A DNA stretch of 50,594 bases from JAWWPY01 sp964412845 (GTDB lineage: Bacteria > Actinomycetota > Actinomycetes > Streptosporangiales > Streptosporangiaceae), in contig CAYPQM010000024.1 of the NCBI GenBank assembly GCA_964412845.1, forward strand, positions 1 to 50,594. The letters run 5' to 3'. How positions within the stretch are numbered: position 1 is the stretch's first letter; each line of letters begins with the position of its first letter. The notes under the pieces are model-generated. The model was not told the DNA's origin, did no database searches, and was given only the letters and a program-made list of their open reading frames with translations. Below are positions 45,762 to 50,594 of the stretch, piece by piece. The position numbers and the translations under genes are program-made.

Positions 45762-45769
45762 CTAACGGC
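45682..45769. repeat. 22-bp tandem repeat at the 3' end of the isomerase-like gene
   Basis: CGGTGAACC recurs at 45682, 45704, 45726 and 45748, an exact period of 22 bp; the unit is CGGTGAACC(A/G)GCGGGCCTA plus 4. The last copy includes the minus-strand stop codon at 45762-45764. Confidence 0.9.
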
Positions 45770-46619
45770 GGCCTGATGAGGCGGAGCCCCGGGCCGAGCC
45801 CGCCTGCGCCGGGTCTTGCTGGCCGAGATGTGTCCGGGCGAACTCCAGTGACTCGGCCAGGTCCGCCTGCCGGGCCTCCCTGGTCGCGGCCCGGCGGGTA
45901 TTCACCTCAAGCACGACGGTTCCCGTGTAGCCGTCCGCGGCCATCCGCCGCAGCAGCGACGCGCACGGCTGGGTGCCGTGCCCGGGAATCAGGTGCTCAT
46001 CCCGGTACGCGACGCCCGTTCCGTCGGCGAGGTGCAGGTGGGTGAGCCTGCCGCCGAGTTCGCGGGCCATCTCCAGCGCATCGGACCCGGATACCGCGGC
46101 GTGCGAGACATCCAGGGTGACGTGCGGGTAGTCCAGCGGGACCGGGTTCCAGTGCGGGGCATACGGCGCGACCTCGGCTCCTCCCGCCCGCAGCGGGTAC
46201 ATGTTCTCCACGCCAAAGACGACGTCGGTCTCCTCCTCCATCCGCGCCAGCCCGGCCGTGAAGTCCTTGGCGTACTCCCGCTGCCAGCGGAACGGCGGAT
46301 GCACGACCACCACCCGCGCGCCGAGCTGCTCGGCCACCTCTTTGGACCGGATCAGCTTTCCCCACGGCTCGCGGCCCCAGACCCGCTGGGTCACCAGCAG
46401 GTTAGGGGCGTGTATCGCCAGCACCGGGATGCCGTGGTAGTCGACGAGCCGGCGGATGACGTCCACGTCCTGGCTGACCGCGTCGGCCGAGACCATGACC
46501 TCGACGCCGTCGTAGCCGAGGCGAGCCGCCAGCTCGAACGCGTCGGGCGTCCTATCCGGAAAGACCGATGCGGTGGACAGCGCCACCAGGCACCTGGGTG
46601 TCACAGCGGCCTTGCTCAA
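45762..46619 (-). CDS. Sugar phosphate isomerase/epimerase-like (AP endonuclease 2 fold) protein
   Basis: The product is a TIM-barrel protein of the xylose-isomerase-like/AP_endonuc_2 family, about 285 residues. Key parts are ALSTASVFPDRTPDAFELAARLGYDGVEVM, LAIHAPNLL, VVVHPPFRW, FGVENMYPL, TLDVSHAAV and LTHLHLADGTG, carrying the His/Glu/Asp metal-site residues. I favour a TTG start at 46619 because AGGAG lies 5 nt upstream; the ORF extends to 46643. The reaction cannot be named. Its last 25 residues (QDPAQAGSARGS tail) are low complexity and the stop lies in the 22-bp repeat. Confidence 0.85.
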   Translation of the reverse strand: MSKAAVTPRCLVALSTASVFPDRTPDAFELAARLGYDGVEVMVSADAVSQDVDVIRRLVDYHGIPVLAIHAPNLLVTQRVWGREPWGKLIRSKEVAEQLGARVVVVHPPFRWQREYAKDFTAGLARMEEETDVVFGVENMYPLRAGGAEVAPYAPHWNPVPLDYPHVTLDVSHAAVSGSDALEMARELGGRLTHLHLADGTGVAYRDEHLIPGHGTQPCASLLRRMAADGYTGTVVLEVNTRRAATREARQADLAESLEFARTHLGQQDPAQAGSARGSASSGRR

Positions 46620-46730
46620 CGTGTCTCCTTCTGGGCACACCAAATGGTCTTGTGCCGCGCGACCAGCTTATGCGGCGCGGTGAACAGTGGCGCTCACCGC
46701 GCGGTCCGGTGGAGTGTCTGACCCAGCCGG

Positions 46731-46736
46731 TACGGT
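46731..46736 (+). promoter_or_regulatory. -10-like hexamer TACGGT, leaderless-type radA promoter
   Basis: TACGGT is followed by 7 nt and the radA ATG at 46744, without a ribosome-binding site. Confidence 0.45.
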
Positions 46737-46743
46737 GCCAGCC

Positions 46744-48147
46744 ATGGCGAAGTCATCCGCAGCCCCGCTGTACCGGTGCGCCGAGTGCGGCTGGCGCGCA
46801 ACCAAGTGGTCGGGGCGATGCGGCGAGTGCCAGGCCTGGGGCACGGTCGAGGAGACCGCTGCCGCCCCGGCGGCGGCCCGTTCGCGGCTGGGCATCGGCG
46901 CGCTGACCGTGCCCGCGCCGCCCGCCCATCCCGCGATCCCGATTACCGAGGTCGACGCGAGTGCCGCCGGCGCCCGCCCGACCGGCCTCGACGAACTGGA
47001 CCGGGTGCTGGGCGGCGGCCTGGTGCCCGGTGCTGTCGTGCTGCTGGCCGGTGAGCCCGGGGTGGGTAAGTCGACGCTGCTCCTTGAGGCGGGAGCGCTG
47101 GCATCGGAGTCCGGGCCCGTGCTGTACGTGACCGGCGAGGAATCGGCCGCGCAGGTGAGGCTGCGCGCGGACCGGATAGGCGCGCTCGGCAAGAACCTCT
47201 TCCTGGCGGCCGAGACCGAACTGTCCGCCGTGCTCGGGCACATAGCCGCGGTCCAGCCGCAGTTGCTGATCATCGACTCGGTGCAGACCATCACCGCCGA
47301 CGGGGTGGAGGGCACGCCCGGTGGGGTCACCCAGATCCGTGAGGTCACCGCGGCCCTGATGGCGGTGGCCAAGCAGCAGGCGCTCACCACGGTGCTGGTC
47401 GGGCACGTCACCAAGGACGGGTCGATCGCCGGGCCGCGAGCCCTGGAACACCTGGTCGACGTGGTTCTGCATTTCGAAGGTGACCGGCACGCGCAACTGC
47501 GCATGGTGCGGGCGCTGAAGAACCGCTACGGCCCGACGGACGAGATCGGCTGCTTCGACCTCGGCGAGTACGGCCTGATCGGCTTGCCGGATCCAAGTGG
47601 CCTGTTCGTGTCGCAGCGCGGCGACCCGGTACCCGGGACCTGCGTGACGGTAACCCTGGAGGGCCGGCGGCCCCTGCTGGCCGAGGTGCAGACCCTGGTG
47701 GCCAGCTCGGGCCTCGACATTCCGCGCCGGGTCACCTCCGGCCTGGATGCCTCCAGGGTGGGCATGGTCCTCGCGGTCCTGCAGCGGCGGGCTGACATCA
47801 AGATCGGCAAGCAGGACGTGTACGCCGCGACCGTTGGCGGGGTGCGGCTGACCGAGCCGTCCGTTGACCTGGCGGTCGCGCTGGCGCTGTCCAGTGCGAT
47901 AGCAAATCTCAGTGCGCCCGGCGGCCTGGTCGCGATCGGGGAAGTGGGCCTGGCGGGCGAGGTGCGGCGGGTCAGCGGGGTGCAGCGAAGGCTGGCCGAG
48001 GCCGAGCGGATGGGCTTCCGCCGGGCCATCGTGCCGGCCGGCTCAGGTGCCCTGCCGCGCAGCGAGCGAGACAGCCAGCCAGCCCTCATCGATGTCAAGG
48101 AGGTGGAGACCATCCGGGAGGCCATCACGCTGGCATTCGGCGGGTGA
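46744..48147 (+). CDS. radA: DNA repair protein RadA (Sms)
   Basis: RadA is a RecA-like motor that extends recombination branches. ATG 46744 gives 467 residues; the ORF extension to 46687 lies upstream of the promoter. The C4 zinc finger is YRCAECGWRATKWSGRCGEC near the N-terminus. Walker A is GEPGVGKST, Walker B LLIIDSVQTI, and the RadA-specific KNRYG motif is LKNRYGPTDEIG. The C-terminal Lon-protease-like domain includes DLAVALALSSAI and IGEVGLAGEVRRV. radA is followed by disA as in Mycobacterium and Bacillus. Confidence 0.97.
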   Translation: MAKSSAAPLYRCAECGWRATKWSGRCGECQAWGTVEETAAAPAAARSRLGIGALTVPAPPAHPAIPITEVDASAAGARPTGLDELDRVLGGGLVPGAVVLLAGEPGVGKSTLLLEAGALASESGPVLYVTGEESAAQVRLRADRIGALGKNLFLAAETELSAVLGHIAAVQPQLLIIDSVQTITADGVEGTPGGVTQIREVTAALMAVAKQQALTTVLVGHVTKDGSIAGPRALEHLVDVVLHFEGDRHAQLRMVRALKNRYGPTDEIGCFDLGEYGLIGLPDPSGLFVSQRGDPVPGTCVTVTLEGRRPLLAEVQTLVASSGLDIPRRVTSGLDASRVGMVLAVLQRRADIKIGKQDVYAATVGGVRLTEPSVDLAVALALSSAIANLSAPGGLVAIGEVGLAGEVRRVSGVQRRLAEAERMGFRRAIVPAGSGALPRSERDSQPALIDVKEVETIREAITLAFGG

Positions 48148-48158
48148 TGGCCAGAACG

Positions 48159-48176
48159 GCCGGCCGAGCGGCCGGC
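48159..48176. terminator. Hairpin between radA and disA
   Basis: GCCGGCC (48159-48165) pairs with GGCCGGC (48170-48176) around 4 nt, 11 nt after the radA stop. Confidence 0.5.
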
Positions 48177-48195
48177 ACGTCGCGTCGTCCGCGGA

Positions 48196-48201
48196 TACAC
48201 T
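48196..48201 (+). promoter_or_regulatory. -10-like hexamer TACACT before disA
   Basis: TACACT would give a leader of about 23 nt before GTG 48231, with a GGGGG ribosome-binding site near 48222-48226. Confidence 0.4.
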
Positions 48202-48230
48202 GGCCGTGACCAGCAACCTCCGGGGGTTCC

Positions 48231-49319
48231 GTGTCGCCAACCGACAAGGGCCGAGACGAGCGCCGTTGGGCCGCCCTTGCCGCACTTGCTCCAGGCACCC
48301 CCCTGCGGGATGGCCTTGAGCGGATACTGCGGGGCAACACCGGCGCTCTGATTGTGCTTGGCGACGGGCCTGGTGTCGACGAGGTGTGCACCGGCGGCTT
48401 CGAGCTCAAGGTCCGTTTCTCGGCGACCAGGCTGCGTGAGCTGGCCAAGATGGATGGCGCCATCGTGGTGGACTCGGCCACGAATTACATCGTCCGGGCA
48501 GCAGTTCACCTGGTGCCCGATCCGGCGCTGCCCACAGATGAGGCGGGTACCCGGCACCGGACCGCGGAACGCGTCGCGAGGCAGACCGGCTGCCCGGTCA
48601 TCTCGGTCAGCAAGTCCATGCGGATCATCGGCCTGTACCTGGATGGCGCGCGGTATGTGCTGGAGGAACCCGCAGCGATCATGTCCCGCGCCAATCAGGC
48701 GCTGGCCACCCTCGAACGGTACAAGATCCGCCTAGACGAAGTCTCCAGTGCGCTGACCGCGCTCGAGATCGAGGATCTCGCGACCGTCCGCGACGTCACC
48801 GCCGTGGCCCAGCGCCTGGAGATGGTCCGGCGGATAGCGCGGGAGATCGAGGGCTACATGGTGGAGCTCGGGACCGACGGCAGGCTGCTCGCACTGCAAC
48901 TCGACGAACTGGTGGCCGGCAGCGACTTCGAGCGGCAGCTCATCGTCCAGGATTACCTGCCCGCGGCGGACGGGGACCTGGCGCGGCGCGCGATGGAAGT
49001 GCTGGCCGAACTGGCCGGGCTGTCCCCGGAAGAACTGCTTGACGTGGCGACGGTGGCGAAGGTGCTCGGGCTGGGCGGGTCAGGGATGCTGGATGATCAG
49101 GTCAACCCGCAGGGGTACCGGCTGCTCGCCAAGGTCCCGCGGCTACCGAGGTCAGTGGTCCAGCAACTGGTCGGGCATTTCGGCGGGCTGCAGAAACTGC
49201 TCGCCGCGAGCGTCGATGAGATGCAGAAGGTCGAGGGCATCGGGGAAGCTCAGGCCCGGGCCGCGCGGGAGGGCCTGTCCAGGCTGGCTGAGGTGTCGAT
49301 CCTGGAACGCTACGTGTGA
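48231..49319 (+). CDS. disA: DNA integrity scanning protein DisA (diadenylate cyclase)
   Basis: DisA scans DNA and makes c-di-AMP from two ATP. The 362-residue product has the DAC domain (about 10-145) with the DGA motif in AKMDGAIVVDSAT and the RHR motif in AGTRHRTAERVARQT. The linker and C-terminal helix-hairpin-helix domain (about 290-362) include VAKVLGLGGSGMLDDQV, NPQGYRLLAKVPRLP and VEGIGEAQARAAREGLSRLAE, used to bind branched DNA. It is likely regulated by RadA, encoded upstream. The last seven codons and stop are duplicated in an exact tandem repeat. Confidence 0.97.
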   Translation: MSPTDKGRDERRWAALAALAPGTPLRDGLERILRGNTGALIVLGDGPGVDEVCTGGFELKVRFSATRLRELAKMDGAIVVDSATNYIVRAAVHLVPDPALPTDEAGTRHRTAERVARQTGCPVISVSKSMRIIGLYLDGARYVLEEPAAIMSRANQALATLERYKIRLDEVSSALTALEIEDLATVRDVTAVAQRLEMVRRIAREIEGYMVELGTDGRLLALQLDELVAGSDFERQLIVQDYLPAADGDLARRAMEVLAELAGLSPEELLDVATVAKVLGLGGSGMLDDQVNPQGYRLLAKVPRLPRSVVQQLVGHFGGLQKLLAASVDEMQKVEGIGEAQARAAREGLSRLAEVSILERYV

Positions 49320-49340
49320 CCCTGGAACGCTACGTGTGAG
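49301..49340. repeat. 20-bp tandem duplication spanning the disA stop codon
   Basis: CCTGGAACGCTACGTGTGAC (49301-49320) is repeated at 49321-49340 with a single change in the last base. The disA stop TGA is at 49317-49319 and its copy at 49337-49339. Confidence 0.95.
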
Positions 49341-49346
49341 CGGTGA

Positions 49347-50132
49347 TCAGGGCTCCGCGATGCCCTTGCCGCGGAGCACGAAGACCAGGGTGTTGCTGTT
49401 GAGCTGGCCGCTCCACACGGTGGCCGTGTAGGTGCCGGGGCCCGCCACGGTGGCGGCCAGCCGGCAGCGGGGCACGGATGTCTTCCTGTTCCAGGAAATG
49501 TGCAGCATATACGGCACCCCCCGGGCCAGCTTGGTGACCTGAGAGCCAGCCCCCGCGGTGCAGTCCGACGAGCCCCACACCCGGGCCGGACCGGATTTGA
49601 TCACTAGCCGAACGTGTTTCGCGCCAACATCAAAAGTGCAGGTCCGCGGGGCCGTCGAGACGACCGAGACATCGAACTCCGGCACGGCCCCGCTGCCGTA
49701 GCTGTACCGGGCGGCGATCAAGGTGATGACCACGTCACTCGTGGGGCAGGCACTGCCGGTGTGCGCGGTCGTCACCGTCTTGTGCGTCGGCGAGGCCCCG
49801 GGCGTCGGCGCGCCCCCGTGTTTCGGCGCGCCAGAGTGCGAGGACGCGGCCGGGTGCGCCCGCGCAGAGCCGGTGGCGGCGGCTGAGGCGCTGGCACTGG
49901 ATGGCACGGTGAAGAGCGCCGTCCCAGGATCGGCGGAAGGCGCCGCTGGCCCCGCCGCATGGCCAACGTCCGCCGCTGGGCGAGTCGGGCCACTGCCGCC
50001 GACAACGCCGTTCACAGCCCAGGCCAGCAGCCCGAGAATCGCGATGCCGATGGCGAGCGCGATAACCCTGCGCCGCCAGAAGGTGTCCGGCTGGGGCGCG
50101 CGTTGCTGGCCGAGAGGCGCGTTCTGGCCCAT
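49347..50132 (-). CDS. Membrane-anchored extracytoplasmic protein between disA and mutY
   Basis: From ATG 50132 the product has 261 residues. A short basic N-terminus (about 1-24) precedes one membrane helix (VIALAIGIAILGLLAWAVNGVV), then an Ala/Ser/Pro/Gly/His-rich linker (about 50-130). The C-terminal 130 residues look like a secreted beta-sandwich with cysteines (ACPTSDVVITLIAARYSYG, CTFDVGAKHVRLVI, SDCTAGAGSQ, VPRCRLAATVAGPGTYTATV); two disulphides are plausible. Its position matches the conserved membrane protein Rv3587c between disA and mutY in M. tuberculosis. Function unknown. The ORF extension to 50333 overlaps mutY and is rejected. Confidence 0.75.
   Translation of the reverse strand: MGQNAPLGQQRAPQPDTFWRRRVIALAIGIAILGLLAWAVNGVVGGSGPTRPAADVGHAAGPAAPSADPGTALFTVPSSASASAAATGSARAHPAASSHSGAPKHGGAPTPGASPTHKTVTTAHTGSACPTSDVVITLIAARYSYGSGAVPEFDVSVVSTAPRTCTFDVGAKHVRLVIKSGPARVWGSSDCTAGAGSQVTKLARGVPYMLHISWNRKTSVPRCRLAATVAGPGTYTATVWSGQLNSNTLVFVLRGKGIAEP
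49352..49377. terminator. Possible hairpin at the disA/convergent gene boundary
   Basis: GCTCCGCG (49352-49359) pairs with CGCGGAGC (49370-49377) around 10 nt, inside the 3' coding end of the minus-strand gene and about 30 nt after the disA stop. It may terminate disA. Confidence 0.4.
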
Positions 50133-50138
50133 AGCACG

Positions 50139-50144
50139 AGTATG
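50139..50144 (-). promoter_or_regulatory. -10-like hexamer CATACT (minus strand), leaderless-type promoter
   Basis: On the minus strand CATACT is followed by 6 nt and the ATG start at 50132. Confidence 0.45.
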
Positions 50145-50326
50145 AAAGATGGTTACGCAGAGTACTTGCCGACTCGCCGGCACGGAGGGACATTCTCCCA
50201 GCTCAAAGGCGATATCTGCCCGGGCAGATACGACCAGAACGCCCTGCGGGTCAGCTAATCGGCGACTATCCGTAGCCAGTCTTCCTGGCCTCGCCGGCCC
50301 CGGCGCCGTGCGAGGATCGAAGGACC

Positions 50327-50594
50327 ATGGCAACCGGGACTGTGACCGCGATCCTGCGCTGGTACGCGGCCCATCAGCGAGACCTGCCGTGGCGCCGCCC
50401 GGATGCGACGCCCTGGGCCATCCTGGTCAGTGAGGTCATGCTGCAGCAGACGCCCGTCGCCAGGGTGCTGCCGGTGTACCAGGAGTGGCTCACCCGGTGG
50501 CCGACGCCAGCATCGCTGGCCGCGGCGTCCGCGGGGGACGCCGTCCGAGCGTGGGGGCGCCTTGGTTACCCGAGGCGCGCGCTGCGCCTGCATG
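50327..50594 (+). CDS. mutY: A/G-specific adenine glycosylase MutY, 5' part (truncated by window end)
   Basis: MutY removes adenine mispaired with 8-oxoguanine. Only the first 89 or so codons are in the window. The start at ATG 50327 (GAAGGA just upstream) is followed by ILRWYAAHQRDLPWRRPDATPWAILVSEVMLQQTPVARV, a clear MutY/endonuclease III-fold N-terminus with the catalytic Glu in SEVMLQQT. The order radA-disA-membrane protein-mutY agrees with mycobacteria. Confidence 0.93.
   Translation, partial: MATGTVTAILRWYAAHQRDLPWRRPDATPWAILVSEVMLQQTPVARVLPVYQEWLTRWPTPASLAAASAGDAVRAWGRLGYPRRALRLH

Overview
The window is about 50.6 kb of very GC-rich DNA (roughly 70% by eye) from a filamentous-type actinobacterium. 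Gene content and order point to Actinomycetes: an HspR-controlled dnaK-grpE-dnaJ-hspR-clpB cluster, radA-disA-(membrane protein)-mutY, an XRE regulator/HBHA-like/DUF2516 trio as in Mycobacterium Rv0474-Rv0476, DUF3151 beside purA, and EtfD. A Streptosporangiales-like relative would fit, but the species cannot be read from the sequence. There are two runs of exactly 100 N (22094-22193 and 41931-42030); both are assembly gaps of unknown true length and both lie inside tandem repeats. I saw no rRNA or tRNA gene, no insertion sequence, prophage or CRISPR array.

Layout. 1-5.2 kb: 3' part of plsX, a CtpE-type P-type ATPase and argS. 5.4-8.7 kb: a secreted or membrane-anchored protein, then an OmpR-type response regulator and its histidine kinase. 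8.7-10.2 kb: a TIR-like/HEAT-like protein that is the best defence candidate here, with a relic of a duplicated 5' end directly upstream. 10.2-13.0 kb: a TMEM175-type channel downstream of etfD. 13.2-20.6 kb: the heat-shock cluster behind two HAIR-like operators. 20.4-23.3 kb: a TPR-like protein and a NYN-domain protein with a collagen-like MPGQG repeat. 23.4-27.5 kb: an SDR protein, pyrE, a DedA membrane protein, class II fba and DUF3151. 27.6-33.7 kb: purA, purD, an LtrA membrane protein, purB and purC. 33.9-39.7 kb: a MurA-family enzyme, a two-domain regulator, a second SDR, a HisC/Pat aminotransferase and a macrodomain protein. 39.8-41.9 kb: a BlaI/M56 pair and an AlaX editing protein. 42.1-46.6 kb, all on the minus strand: DUF2516, HBHA-like, XRE regulator, asparaginase, BKACE and a sugar-phosphate isomerase-like protein. 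46.7-50.6 kb: radA, disA, a membrane-anchored hypothetical and the start of mutY.

Most of the window is housekeeping: nucleotide synthesis (pyrE, purA/B/C/D), protein folding, tRNA charging and editing (argS, AlaX), DNA repair with c-di-AMP signalling (radA, disA, mutY), and cell-wall and lipid precursors (MurA, PlsX). The less ordinary signals are (i) the TIR-like gene with its tandemly duplicated 5' end, (ii) small tandem repeats that repeatedly sit at or just after stop codons, (iii) a recurring -10-like hexamer 6-8 nt before start codons, suggesting many leaderless mRNAs, (iv) a perfect 17-bp inverted repeat between purA and purD, and (v) enzymes with altered or unexpected active-site residues (AlaX, MurA).
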